A stretch of DNA of 64,000 nt from Neoceratodus forsteri (taxonomy: Eukaryota; Chordata; Ceratodontiformes; Ceratodontidae). The position numbers and the translations under genes are program-made. The first letter of the stretch is position 1. Each line of letters opens with the position of its first letter. Location: the NCBI GenBank assembly GCA_016271365.2, contig CM057456.1:890192001-890256000 (forward strand), written 5' to 3'. This document shows positions 33,498 to 44,340 of the stretch, in pieces. Under the pieces are notes generated by a model that had not been told where the DNA came from, did no database searches, and saw only the letters and a program-made list of their open reading frames with translations.

Positions 33498-33684
33498 GAG
33501 CTGTCTATGACAGCAGTTCAGATGCAGTGCTGATGTGTAGGCAGTTTGCATACTGCCGACGGCAGCATGCAAATTGCCTACCAATGGCAGTATGCAAATT
33601 GCCTACACGTTAAACCGCTGATTGTAGCGGTCTTTTGCTTTGACCTGTATGCCACTGCATCTGAACTGTTGTCATAGACAGCTC
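33498..33684. repeat. 187-bp foldback closing the composite repeat
   Basis: Arms 33498-33529 and 33653-33684 are 32 bp with one mismatch (gagctgtctatgacagcag outermost). Inside, gtgtaggcagtttgcatact is inverted as agtatgcaaattgcctacac. It could be the transposon-like end of the composite or an independent MITE. Confidence 0.75.
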
Positions 33685-33689
33685 AGACA

Positions 33690-34205
33690 TTTATTGGTAT
33701 GGTGCAGCTGCACCTGCAAAAAGGAGCAGGGCATTGGAGGCGAGGTGGCACACCTACGAAAACTCATATGGTGGCACTATGTTTCTTGTACCTGAGTGCA
33801 AGTAAACATAAAAACAAAAAAAAAGAAATACTCCCCCTTCTCCTCAGCCCAAACCCAGTAAATGCAACCCCCATCCCCAGACCCTGTGTCAAAAATCCAA
33901 TCCCACCATCCCATCCACAATTGGTTTATTATAATTCAGTTATTAAGAAAATCCTACAATGGGTGACCAGCACAACCTGCCCATCTCCACGACTGGCTGC
34001 TGCCTTCATAAATGAAAACATCACTAGTTGGTGCTAAAAAATTATGTCAAATGTCACCCCCACCCTGGCAGCACCCTGTTCCCACCCTCCTCCCCCAACA
34101 TCTAGTTCTAAGTGTGAAGGCGAGCGGGACAACCCACCCACCTCCATGGCCAGCCACCTTCTGATGACTGAACGGGCATGCGTGCTTGCTCTCTAACCAG
34201 CAGAT
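33690..34205. other. No feature recognised
   Basis: C-rich in 33830-34140 without a readable domain or terminus. Confidence 0.3.
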
Positions 34206-34345
34206 CATATGACAGTATATAGTATATGGTTCAGTGTTGTGTATGGAAACCCATACACTTTCAGATGCTGTTGTACCATAGCAGTGATGTCAGAATGATG
34301 TTGTTTCACAGTAGCTATGTCACTACTGTGGTACAACAGCATGAC
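34206..34345. mobile_element. Foldback MITE with ATGCTGTTGTACC arms, copy 1
   Basis: Arms 34265-34287 and 34320-34342 are 23 bp with two mismatches. The same arm sequence occurs at 53800-53817/53849-53866. The left flank (tagtatatggtt, tatggaaacccatacac) resembles the outer part of the foldback at 37657-37800. Confidence 0.6.
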
Positions 34346-34616
34346 GTTTCATGTCTATAAAGATTTCTCATGCTTACCTACAGTACACTGTGGAGTCTAC
34401 ATAATGGAGACGTCAGCAAGACTGAAAACATCCCAAGAGAACTATTTGTTAAAAGATGAACTACTAGAAATGCTGCCAGTTCATGTAGCTATCAATTAAA
34501 TTAAATAATTAGTTAATTACTTAAAGCAGCAGTCCAACGAAATTGGACAAAAATGTTGAAACTACCTTTTTCTTCACTATAAAAGATTCCAACCAGCCCA
34601 CTGGTGTGGAGGGCTA

Positions 34617-35108
34617 AGGCATCTTTTGCCTACCTCCTACCACACTGGCGACTGGTGTTCAATGGTGAACACGGGTTGCTGGGGGTCGACCGGGGGGAAG
34701 CTGTCTGGGGATCGAGCAGCCACTTGGCAGCTCTTCTCTCCCGGATCAAGGAGGTTAGTCTACCTGGCCTTTGACTACCACCATGTGGAGGTGTGGTGGT
34801 AGTGTGGGCATCAAGAGGGAGGCTAGGCGCTAGGATAGGATAGGGGTAGCAGAAATGGGGCCATTCAGGCCAAGGCGCCGTGCGTGCCTGCACACACATG
34901 TAACGTTCTTGCACTGGGGTTACAAAGATATAAGGGGTGAAATGGGAGAAAAATGGAAAAGGAGCACTGGGGCAGGCACCCCTGATAGATATGGAACAAG
35001 GCTGAACCAAGTCCTCTTGAGGAGGGAACCATTGCCAGCCTGTTCTGATGCACCGTTGGGAAGAAACACCAATATGAAAAAAATAAAAAAAAATATTCCA
35101 GGCATCTT
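34617..35108 (+). mobile_element. Possible A-tailed retro-element (relative of element X)
   Basis: cactggcgactggtg and gggttgctgggggtcg resemble cactggcgacaccggt and gggtcgctggaggtcg of element X at 12648-12702. An A-rich stretch sits at about 35075-35094. The 9-mer aggcatctt occurs at 34617-34625 and 35100-35108 and may be a target duplication. No coding function is seen. Confidence 0.35.
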
Positions 35109-35544
35109 CCAGTTTCATTTGGTGGTACAATTTTCTAATTACACCAGAATTTGAGGATTTTATAAATGCTTTAATGTATTTTTTTTCTCAAGAAAAAAAG
35201 ATGTCCGCCACATCTTGCATAGAAATAGCACTGTAGGCCAGGCAAACGTTAGGATCGAAAAAATAAAAAAAAGACTCATGGTGCCCAGCACAGGAGGTAC
35301 CTAGACAAGTACCTTTGACAGCCAGGCCAATATTTTTCTTAAATGTAGCTGAAATTAGCTTTTTAGGGAAAACATTTTTCGTTGCACTGTTGTTTTATAT
35401 TAATTACTTGATTTGCCCCTTTCCTGCAGAGCAATTACTGTTGGCATCAGTAGGATTCAAATCTCATAAGTTTCCTCCAAAATTTTAATTCTGGGCATTG
35501 CATTCTTCATTATGAATCACATCTGTATGAAACCAGACTCTTTG

Positions 35545-35645
35545 CCTCTTAGAATAAATCGGTTGCCACTGCTTTTCCTGCTCTGAAATCATAATCTTCT
35601 CCTTGTGAGACCGGAATCATTTCCATGGCAACAGGTTGTGATGTC
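35545..35645 (+). promoter_or_regulatory. Candidate promoter: RFX X-box-like and CRE-like sites
   Basis: catttccatggcaac (35619-35633), read on the minus strand as GTTGCCATGGAAATG, fits the RFX X-box (GTNRCC-AT-RGYAAC) except at its last positions. Four bases later gtgatgtcat resembles a CRE/ATF site. No TATA box is needed for such promoters. The element lies about 85 bp upstream of an ATG-started frame at 35720. All functional meaning is inferred. Confidence 0.25.
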
Positions 35646-35719
35646 ATAAGCAAAGGATTAGGACCTTATGGCAGGACAAAGCAACATGAATTGTTGTAGT
35701 CTAAAAGGAACATATTATA

Positions 35720-35850
35720 ATGAAAAAGTCATCAGTAATAAAAAAAATGGAAGATCCAGAAGTCCGAACTGCTGAGGAACTTTATTTAACTGCATACTCC
35801 CTAAACCAACTGGGATTTTTTGTTGAAAAGTGGCAGATCTCTTTAAAAAA
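35720..35850 (+). CDS. Possible first coding exon, unknown protein
   Basis: The frame beginning MKKSSVIKKMEDPEVRTAE and continuing with a polar, helix-like stretch to about EKWQISLKK (35850) has composition typical of a real intracellular protein. The continuation after 35855 is hydrophobic, low-complexity and probably intronic. It sits downstream of an X-box/CRE-like pair and in a stretch without recognised repeats. No strong splice donor is evident, and I do not recognise the protein. A chance ORF is quite possible. Confidence 0.2.
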
Positions 35851-36047
35851 AGAGTTTTTATTTGTATCCTGTTGTTTACTGTTTTCTGTTTATTTGACCA
35901 CAATTCAAGACAGAGTTAGAAAGAAAGTGTATTACAAATATATACTATACGAAATAATGTGTGTGCTTTTTTGTTGCCAGGATGTCCCAGCTCACATATT
36001 GGCAATGAGCGGTAATGAAATTGTACTGTTTGTACTTTCTCTGTTTC

Positions 36048-37592
36048 TGCACTTAGTATACTAATATACTAATATACTAGAGTAAGCCTATTGATCTATC
36101 AAGTCTGCTCATGCTTCAGCACCCTGATTGGGTACCATAGCCCTCTATCTGTCTCCTTCCACTGTTACTCCATCCCCTAGTTCTGCCCCCCCCTGGGCAA
36201 ACCAGCCTCTGCTTCACCCCTTGCCTATACCTGTCCCACCCTCTCTTGAATCCCTCCACCGTAGCTGCCTGTACCAGCTTCCCAGGCAGTGCATTCCACA
36301 GTTACACCACTCTGTCAGTGAAGTACCTCCTCCTCCTCCTTTCCCCCCTAATCCTACCACCCTCAATCTTCCAACTGTGTCCTCTGGTGATTCCACCCTC
36401 CTTCAGTCGAAAGATCCTATGTCGGCTTACCTTATTTACTCTTCTGAGGTACTTGAAGACCTCAATCATGTCCCCCCGGTCCCTCCTCTCCTCTAGCAAG
36501 AACAGGTTGAGCTTCCCTAGTCATTCCTCATATGTCATATCCCCCAGGCCCTGAATCATTCTGGTTGCTCTCCTCTGAACCCTCTCCAGGAGTCGGATGT
36601 CTCTCCTTAGGTACGGCCTCCAGAACTCAACACAGTACTCAAGATATAGTCTAACCAGGCTGTTGTACAGTGGCAAAATCACCTCCCTGTTCCTTGAGGT
36701 AATCCCCCTAGCAGTGCAGCCCAGCATCCTATTTTCCCTGACCACAGCCCTCCTGCACCGCTCTGAATTATTCATGTTAACATCCTCTAAGACTCCTAGG
36801 TCTCTTTCCCCTGCCGTGGCCTGCAACTCATCCCCCCCCCAGGGTGTACACACAGTTGGGGTTTTCCTGCCCTAGGTGTAGCACCTTGCACTTGGAGGAG
36901 TTAAATTTCAATTTCCAGGTGCAGGACCACCTATCCAGAGTATCCAGGTCCTCTTGCAGGGCCAATCTCCCCTCCTTCCCCTGCACCACTGCCCCCAGCT
37001 TCTAGTCATCCGCAAAGAGATAATTTCACACCCGATACCTTCCCTGATATCGGAGATGTAGGTGTTAAACAGGAGTGGTCCCAGAACTGATCCCTGTGGG
37101 ACCCTACTTATGACCTCCCTGGAGATGAGATCTCCCCTCCGACCACTACCCACTGAGTGCAACCTGAAAGCCAATTTCCAATCCACCTATCCATCAGTGA
37201 GGCTACCCCCATCCCCCCCAGCTTCTCCCTTAGGCCAATGTGAGGGACCGAATCAAATGCCTTGCTGAAGTCCAGGAACAGTACATCCACTGGTCTCCCC
37301 CTGTTGAGTGCTGATGTCAACTACTCATAGAACTCTACAAGGTTTGTTTGACATGATCTGCCTGGCACAAACCCATGCTGCCAGTCATCCAGGTAACCCA
37401 CCTCCTCCAAGAAACCTCCCAGCCTTTCCTTAAGTATGCTCTCCATTACCTTCCCCACCACCGATGTCAAACTGATGGGTCTATAGTTTCCTGGCTCTTC
37501 ACTCGATACCCCTTTATGGATGGGCACAACATGCGCCTGCTTCCAATCCCTTGGTACCCTCCCTGTCTGGAGTGACAAGTTAAAGAGATCCA
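36048..37592 (-). mobile_element. CR1 LINE, RT to 3' tail, minus strand
   Basis: On the minus strand: LQTGRVPRDWKQAHVVPIHKG, GNYRPISLTSVVGKVMESIL, QHGFVPGRSCQTNLVEFYE (37590-37320), FLDFSKAFDSVPHIGL, RVPQGSVLGPLLFNTYISDI, then LFADD at 37005-37016 followed at once by a TAG codon, and GERDLGVLEDVNM, LYNSLVRLYLEYCVEFW, ERVQRRATRMI. The 3' UTR contains gagcagacttgatagatc and ends in three 8-bp TATACTAA units at 36057-36080. It is 5'-truncated at about 37592 and frame-shifted several times. Confidence 0.88.
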
Positions 37593-37656
37593 ATAATGTC
37601 TACATTATTAAAGATTGTGCAGTCGGAGACCTGATGCTGGCTCTCCTTGTTTTGCA

Positions 37657-37800
37657 GCCATATACAGCAAGGCTGATGTTTCTATCTTGGGGTGCGATGA
37701 CATCATAGAAACCTCTCAAGCTTCACTCTCGAAGTCTATGGTATGATGTCATCTTACCCCTCAAAGGAAACACTGCCTTGTAGTATATGGTTTCCCATAC
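37657..37800. mobile_element. Foldback MITE with TCGAGAGTGAAGCTTGAGAGG centre, copy 1
   Basis: ccatatacagcaaggctgat on the left is inverted as ccttgtagtatatgg on the right, and gatgacatcata is inverted as tatgatgtcatc. The centre (cctctcaagcttcactctcg) is the reverse complement of the centre of the foldback at 53551-53704. Confidence 0.65.
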
Positions 37801-37839
37801 ATTATTCTAATATATATATATATATATACCTTCGCTCAA

Positions 37840-38030
37840 TGGAACCTGTTATATCTATGTAATCAATTGTACATATTGCGTGTGAGCTATGTAACTTAAG
37901 TGAAATTTGTTGCTGTCACTGCTGCTTTCAGTGCTACCCTGAGCCCCTCCTAAAAACTAGGTTATGCAACTGCTGTAAATGAAGCAATCTTGGTGCTTAA
38001 AATTTCAAATAAAATAAATCAATACCATTT
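37840..38030 (+). other. Possible retro-element 3' end with AATAAA signals
   Basis: The stretch ends tgcttaaaatttcaaataaa ataaatcaat, with two overlapping AATAAA signals, in the manner of a LINE or processed 3' end. No coding part is recognised upstream. Confidence 0.25.
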
Positions 38031-38179
38031 AGCTTCTAATTCTGCCTTTTATCATCAAACATAAATGTTTTATTCTCTTGCTATTAGTGATCCAAGCAGT
38101 ATCATTATAAAATAAGAAAAATAGGTCACTTGGGTTTTAGCATTAGGCAGCAAATCTGAGCCAATAGGATTTAGGGTTT

Positions 38180-38700
38180 GCACAGTGCATTTACTTAATG
38201 AAGTAAAAAAAGGGAGACTGGCCTCCTGCCAGGTGATGCATTTTGCAGTAATTCTCTATGATTGATAGATATTCCATATGACAAAACAAATGATCTGAAT
38301 GGAGCAGATTTTAATGAAAGAAATACCAGCACAAGACCAACATTTTTAGATTATGTTAGATGCAAATATTTGTACTGGTGTTCCATCCAGCTTTGTTGCC
38401 CTTTATTTCAAAAACATTTTCAACAACGTGTCATTTTGAAAGACATTTTAACCCACAGAATTGCCTTTTTGTGATGCAAATTGCAAAGCTTTGCAAGACA
38501 AGAACACTCCAGCTATTGTGATCTAAAATCCAGTTGTAATACAGCTTGTCTCCATTGCTCAGAGCCAGACAGAGTTTTCATTTTGCATTATATTGGTAGC
38601 CAAATGCCACCTCTGACAACCGAAGTCTCGCTACCCACACTTAAACCTGGACAACAAAGGGTTTTCTGGGAAACAATTTTAAATGAATAAAGAAATTAAA
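38180..38700. promoter_or_regulatory. Candidate conserved non-coding block
   Basis: Not recognised as a repeat and rich in homeodomain/POU-type words: tgattgatag (PBX/MEIS-like), agatgcaaat and gatgcaaatt (POU/OCT-like), attttaatgaaag. Density of such words is suggestive only. Cross-species alignment would decide. Confidence 0.2.
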
Positions 38701-39640
38701 ACTCTGCGGCACTGTTTTGCTTCCTAAATGATACTGGGTCAGGGTGCAAAGTTTATGTAAGCACAGAGCAGCCCTATCTCCAAAGTTGTTATCACATAAT
38801 TATTCTACTGTGCATCACTGAGAATCCTTTCCCGTAAACTATGACTCCGCTTGACTTGTTGGTACGAGTACTAAAAGGGAACTTTAAAAACACATAGAAA
38901 AAAAATAACAGGGGTGTTAAAATACATAAACTAACTGGATTAAAAAATAATGGAGAGTAGATTCATTTATTTATTGACTTGACTGAAAATTTCAGAAAAT
39001 ACCTTTGAGCATGAGTGTTTGTTTGACACAGGTTCCATGTCAGTAACAGAGATTACAAAGCAACATAACAAATACAGTAAGAAAGTTCCAGTGGAATGAA
39101 GTCAAACAAGTACAAATATAGTTGAACAAGGTATACTATGGAGACCAGTAACACTTAGATTTGCAGCATATTCATGGTAATATTATTACAGTACATGAGT
39201 AATTCTCACTTGTGCACATTGTAAAGACTTTCTTTACTCCCTGCAGTTCTACATTCCCCCTAAGGATTTGCTTTCTTCTTTGCTCTGCATTTTGTATCAT
39301 GTTTACTTCTCCCTTTATTTCCACCTTCTTTTTGTCTGCTGTAATTGTGCCATTTACTGCCACCGTATCTAATATATCTGTCATTAACCCCTTTCTTCTC
39401 CCTACCATTTTCCACATCACTACATGCTAATCTCCCTTTATATTTACCTCAGTCAATTGCTTTTATTGCTTTCATTGTATATATCACGGTAAACATGAGT
39501 CATTACACAATAATTTCAAACTACTTATACTTTTGACATTATTACCTGTTATGTCCTCCTGTGTTTTTCTTTGCTAACTCTTCAGAACTCACCTAACAAT
39601 CTCTTGGTATATCCCTTACTATTCTGTTGTACTTCCAACT
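38701..39640. other. No gene or repeat recognised
   Basis: AT-rich with a pyrimidine-rich part at 39230-39420. Short frames only. Confidence 0.3.
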
Positions 39641-39644
39641 TCCC

Positions 39645-39915
39645 GTGATAGCAATGTGATCTTGCAGTTTGAGCACAAACATGGGAACCGGGAGAACCCA
39701 GACTGAAATCCCAGCTTAGCTCCATGTACATAGATACTGTACATAGATATATAGATACACAGCTCCATACTCACTCTATAACCCTAAGCAAGTCACATAA
39801 TCTGTGCTTGAGTCCACTCAGCTGTTAAAATAGGACTGAAGCTGAATTTCACTGAAAATGAGATATTATGTGCATGTTAATATCGCTGTTAGACCACATT
39901 TACAGTCATAAGAGT
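39645..39915 (+). mobile_element. tRNA-headed SINE copy
   Basis: Head gatagcaatgtgatcttgca, B-box-like gactgaaatccc, body with ctaagcaagtcacataatct and end aaaatgagatattatgtgc match the SINE at 12055-12285. A small AT-rich insertion-like stretch lies at about 39725-39760. Confidence 0.55.
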
Positions 39916-40139
39916 AGTCCCATGTGCATTCTCAGGGTATGAGAACTGCAAACCAGTGGCGAGTGGGTTTGATACCCTCAGGTTGTAAGTGATCAATCAA
40001 TTATATATTAAAATATTAAAAAGCTGCCTCCAACATTCCTGTTTCCAGACAGCTGCACATAAGACACTTTTCACACAACAAGAGTGTCTCACACACCGAC
40101 GGAATGAGAACTCTGATTGGTAGTTGATGAATCCACGAT

Positions 40140-40350
40140 CTGTACTCTCAGCTTATCCTGTGTAAATTTAAAAGTAAATCATGGGTAAATGATTTACAAA
40201 AGGAAAATGCCTAGCACTTTTACTTAATGCATCTTTTTGCAATGTATTTACTCATGACAGCCCATCAAGGATGAAAGATCTCCTTGACCGTGTTTGTTTC
40301 TTGCTTCAAGGCAATTTTGCATTTGGGAAAGCTTTTGACACAGTTAAAAT
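40140..40350. promoter_or_regulatory. Candidate conserved non-coding block
   Basis: Apparently non-repetitive, with several palindromic words (gtaaatcatgggtaaatgatttac at 40175 includes gtaaatcat and its inverse atgatttac) and homeodomain-like AT words. No independent support. Confidence 0.18.
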
Positions 40351-40764
40351 GAATTATTTGCTCATGGTCATTTGTGAAGCCCGTAATCTGTTTCACTGTT
40401 TAGTGGTCTAACCATGAGACCAACTGCCTGCCGTGATTTGCTTGTCAGAAAACATTAAAAATCTTCAATACATTTTAAGAATGAAACAAATACGAAGTTT
40501 ATAGCTAGAATACAATCCAGTTCTTTTCTTGTTTGTCTGTGAAAGCTGGGCAGTATTGCAAAATGCCACTTCTGCCAGAATTTTTCTGAATTGTGTGCTT
40601 TTCAGAGAATTCACCCATAAAGAATCCAAATAATTCCACCATTTCCCTTGTAAGTGGCAAGTTTCTGCAGTTTACATGAATGCATATTTTATGTGCGAGG
40701 AACAAGAAAGGGAAAAATAATTTCAATTATCTTTTAGAAAATTCTACAGTTTATTGTATATTAT

Positions 40765-40872
40765 GAACATACAAAATTGCCAGCAGATACAAGCCATAAT
40801 GGTCTATCAAGTCTGCTCGAGTGCACAGCTAGTTTTACCAGGTAGTGTGGTTAAAGGTTAAAGTCTATTCTA
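40765..40872 (-). mobile_element. CR1 3'-tail-only insertion
   Basis: The minus strand reads gtgcactcgagcagacttg, then tatctgctggca and tatgttcata, matching the 3' UTR of the full CR1 at 26350-26407. Only about 105 bp inserted. Confidence 0.7.
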
Positions 40873-41515
40873 TATGTGAGAAAATTATAAAAAAACATAA
40901 TTTACATTAATGTTAGTAAATAAATTCCACAGTCTACATTAAAAATCCTGCAGTTGTAGCCAGCCTGGTGGCACTGAGGGTTGAGGTGCTGGATGCCACA
41001 CCTCGCACCACACCGGCAGCCCGGGTTCAGGAATGAACTTGGGTCATCGGGGAGCAGCAGAGGGAAGGAGTATCGAGCATCCCAGTGGATGCTCTCCTCC
41101 TTCTGGGTGAGTTTCAAGGGGTGCTTCATGCACCTGATGTCTCTGAGGGTTGGTGGGAGCACTGACTTTAGAAGCTTTGTCGGCCCCAAGGGTGCTGGAG
41201 TGGGGGAGGGGGGACACCATTAGGCACTTGGTAGCATTGTGCATCAGCATGTCGTCTACCTGAGCCGGCGTCCTCAGGGGCAGAAGAGGACCACAGAAAA
41301 ATGGAAACAAAAAACTCTTGGTGCAGCACCCCCCATACATTGAATGGGAAGAACACCCCTCCACCCTCAGCTAGTGGTCAAACAGGAATTCAGCATATTT
41401 GTAGTTCATTTGCATCACCAGGTAAGGAAAAAGGTCCAGCTCCCCATACAATGCATAGGGAAATGCCAGACCTCACCCAACAACTAACACACCGAAATCT
41501 GGCCAATGGAAAATC

Positions 41516-44340
41516 ATGTACACAAATGCTCACAGTCTGGGAAACAAGATCCCAGACCTGCAGGCAGAGGCTAAACTGGACATAGTAGCCATTAGCAAGA
41601 CATGGTTTACCAGTAACCACACTTGGGAGACTTCAGTACCTGGCTATGTACTGTTCAGAAGAGACCGAGGTGCAAAAAGGGGGGGTGGGGTGGAGTGGCC
41701 CTTTATGTCAATGAAAAGAAAATATCAAAGCTACAGAAATTCAGAATACACATAAGGAGCCAGAAGAACTGTGGGTCACCCTGGAAACAGGAAATGGGAC
41801 AGCAATACAAACTAACTGGGGTTGTGTACAGGCCTCCAGACCAGGGGGAGGACATAGCCACATTAGTGTTAGAAGATATACAAAACATGATAGCTAAAGG
41901 GGAAGTTCTGATAATGGGAGACTTCAACATGCCAGATACAGATTGGTTAATACCAGCAGGAACATCTGCCAGAACTAAACATATGGTGGATTCCCTGCAG
42001 GGGGAAAGCCTCAAACAACTGGTACAATAACCCACAAGAGACAGGGCTATCCTAGATCTAGTACTAACTAACAGGGAAAGAACCACAGATCTCCAGGTAG
42101 AAGGCCACATGGGGGCCAGTGACCATCACATGGTATGGTTCAATTTAGCCACTAAAATGAAATCATCCCATTCTAAGGCAAAAATATGGAACATTAGAGG
42201 AGCTGACTTTGATAAGATGGCCAACAGAGTTAAGCTAGCCCTGGCAAAAAGAAATACAGGTGAGGGGGTACAGGCAAAGTAGGCAAGCATTAAGGATGCA
42301 ATACTTGAAGCAACAGCCCACTGTGTTAGAGAGAAAAGGAAGTGCAAAAGAAGAAGGAAACCACTTTGGTTCTCAAAAACAGTACCAGCACTGGCACCAT
42401 GCATTTCTGCTTAAAGTTGAACCAACATAAGATTCTGTGGTGATTTGCATATTCAGCACATGATGCTTTGCATTGTGGGGGCATGTGTGGTTTTGTATTT
42501 CTCAAAAACAGTAGCAGAAAATGTCAGAGCCAAAAGGCTGGCCTTCAGGAAATATAAGGGAACGCAGCAGGATGAAGATAGGGAGGCATACCAAACTTCC
42601 CTAAGGGAAGCAGGGAAGGCAGTAAGGCAGGCAAAGGCTCAAACTGAGGAACACTAGCACAAACAGTAAAAGAAGGTGACAAGACTTTCTATAGATACAT
42701 TAGTGAAAGGAGACAGTCCAGAGTAGGTATTGCTAAGATCAAAGGGGATAAGGAGACATGTGAGGAGGAGGACCATGTAAAAGCATCTATCCTAAATAGA
42801 TACTTCTGCTCAGTATTTACTGAAGAGAAGGTAGGGCGGGGCCCACAGCTCAGCACCACGGACATGGGGGGAGAGAGGTGTGCACTAGTCCCTTCACAAA
42901 GGCAGGGTCCTACAAGAGCTCGATAAGCTCAGGGTGGACAAGGCAATGGGATCTGATGGCATACATCCCAGGGTACTAAAGGAGCTAAGGGTGGAACTAG
43001 CAGAGCCATTATCAGAACTGTTTAGTGAGTCTCTGAGTACAGGAGAGGTCCCAGAAGACTGGAGAATGGCTCATGTGATCCCATTCCACAAGACTGGTAG
43101 CAGGGAGGAGGCAGGCAACTACAGACCAGTCAGTCTTACCTCAGTAGTGGGCAAGATTATGGAGGCACTCCTTAAGGAATGGATAATCCAACACCTGGAA
43201 TCCATAGGAGCACAGGATCCAAGACAGCATGGGTTTACAAAAGGAAGGTCCTGTCAAACTAATCTCATAGATTTCTTTGACTGGGTAACCAGAGTGGTGG
43301 ACCAAGGGGGAGCAGTTGATGTCGTCTACCTTGACTTCAGCAAAGCTTTCGATACTGTTCCACATAGAAGATTGATTAATAAGCTGGGTAGGCTCTGGGT
43401 GGGTCAGAAGTTGGTCAACTGGGTGGCAAACTGGTTGACGGGTAGAAAACAGAGAGTGGTGGTGAAAGGTATGCAGTCAGAAGAGATGCAAGTCATCAGT
43501 GGGGTGCCTCAGGGATCAGTCCTAGAGCCAGTCCTTTTCAATATCTTCATCAGTGACATTGTAGATGGACAGGGGGTAAGGTCTGTCTGTTTGCAGATGA
43601 CACCAAGATCTGCAACAGAGCAGGTGATCCAGATGGGGTGGACAGAATGAGAAGAGATCTGGATAAACTAGGAAAATGGTCAGAAGAGTGGCAACTGGGG
43701 TTTAACACAAAGAAGTGCAAGATCATGCACATATGGAAGAGAAACCCTGAAACCAACTATAGGCTGGGAGGGGAGTTGCTGGCAGTCACAAGGGAAGAAA
43801 GAGACTTGGGCATCATCATCACCGATGACCTGAAATCATCCAAGCAGACCACTAAAGCAGTAGGTAAGGCTAGGGGGATGTTGGGGTGTATTAGTAGGGG
43901 TATTACAAGTCAGAAGAGGGAGGTAATAATCCCTCTTTACAATACACTGGTTAGGCCCCATCTGGAGTACTGCATGCGGTACTGGAGGCCACACCTTCAC
44001 AAGGACATTAACCAAATTGAGAGAGTCCAGAGAAGGGCAACCAAAATGGTGTAGGGACTGCATCAGAAAACATATGAGGACAGATTAGCAAAGCTCAATA
44101 TGTATACCCTAGAGCAAAGGAGGGAGAGAGGTGATATGATCAAAACATTCAAACACCTTAAGGGCATTAGCAAGGTGAAAGAGTATAACATGTTTCAATA
44201 TAAGAAAAATAGCAGGACAAGAGGACACAGCATGAGATTAGAGGGAGGCCAATTAAGGGGTAATGTGAGGAAGTCCTTTTTCACAGAAAGGGTGGTGGAT
44301 GCATGGAACGGCCTACTCAGGAAGTGGTGGATATGAATAC
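41516..44340 (+). pseudogene. CR1 ORF2 (endonuclease-RT), few lesions
   Basis: Endonuclease: block I ends AISKTW, where family members have ITETW, so the catalytic Glu is Lys. Then VVYRPPDQGED, MGDFNMPDTDW and SDHHMVWF. RT from 42934: DKAMGSDGIHPRVLKEL, NYRPVSLTSVVGKIMEALL, YLDFSKAFDTVPHRR, GVPQGSVLEPVLFN. One frameshift at about 43575 precedes an intact FADDTKIC (43590-43601). The next frame runs to a TAG at 44052-44054 where relatives have CAG (Gln), then resumes in the same frame from 44100 (EQRRERGDMIKTFKHL). A 114-bp insertion sits at 42385-42498. Confidence 0.85.
42385..42498. mobile_element. 114-bp insertion in CR1 ORF2 with 15-bp target duplication
   Basis: TTCTCAAAAACAGTA occurs at 42370-42384 and 42499-42513, directly flanking 114 bp that CR1 relatives would not have between the PLWFSKT and AENVRAKR blocks. 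The insert contains gtggtgatttgcatattcag and gatgctttgcattgtggg, has no A tail and no clear inverted ends. A duplication of this length is typical of target-primed reverse transcription. Confidence 0.7.

Larger units (their letters stand above)
32950..33500 (+). repeat. Composite-repeat core, copy 3
   Basis: Contains GAGTGCAGAC, TTGTTCCCGG and TCCACCGAAGATCAT (33001-33035), matching the minus strand near 8875-8845, then CCAGAGGTAAGTATGG. After an intron-like interval come three 104-bp tandem units. The segment ends in a 187-bp hairpin. No conserved reading frame was found across copies. Confidence 0.65.
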
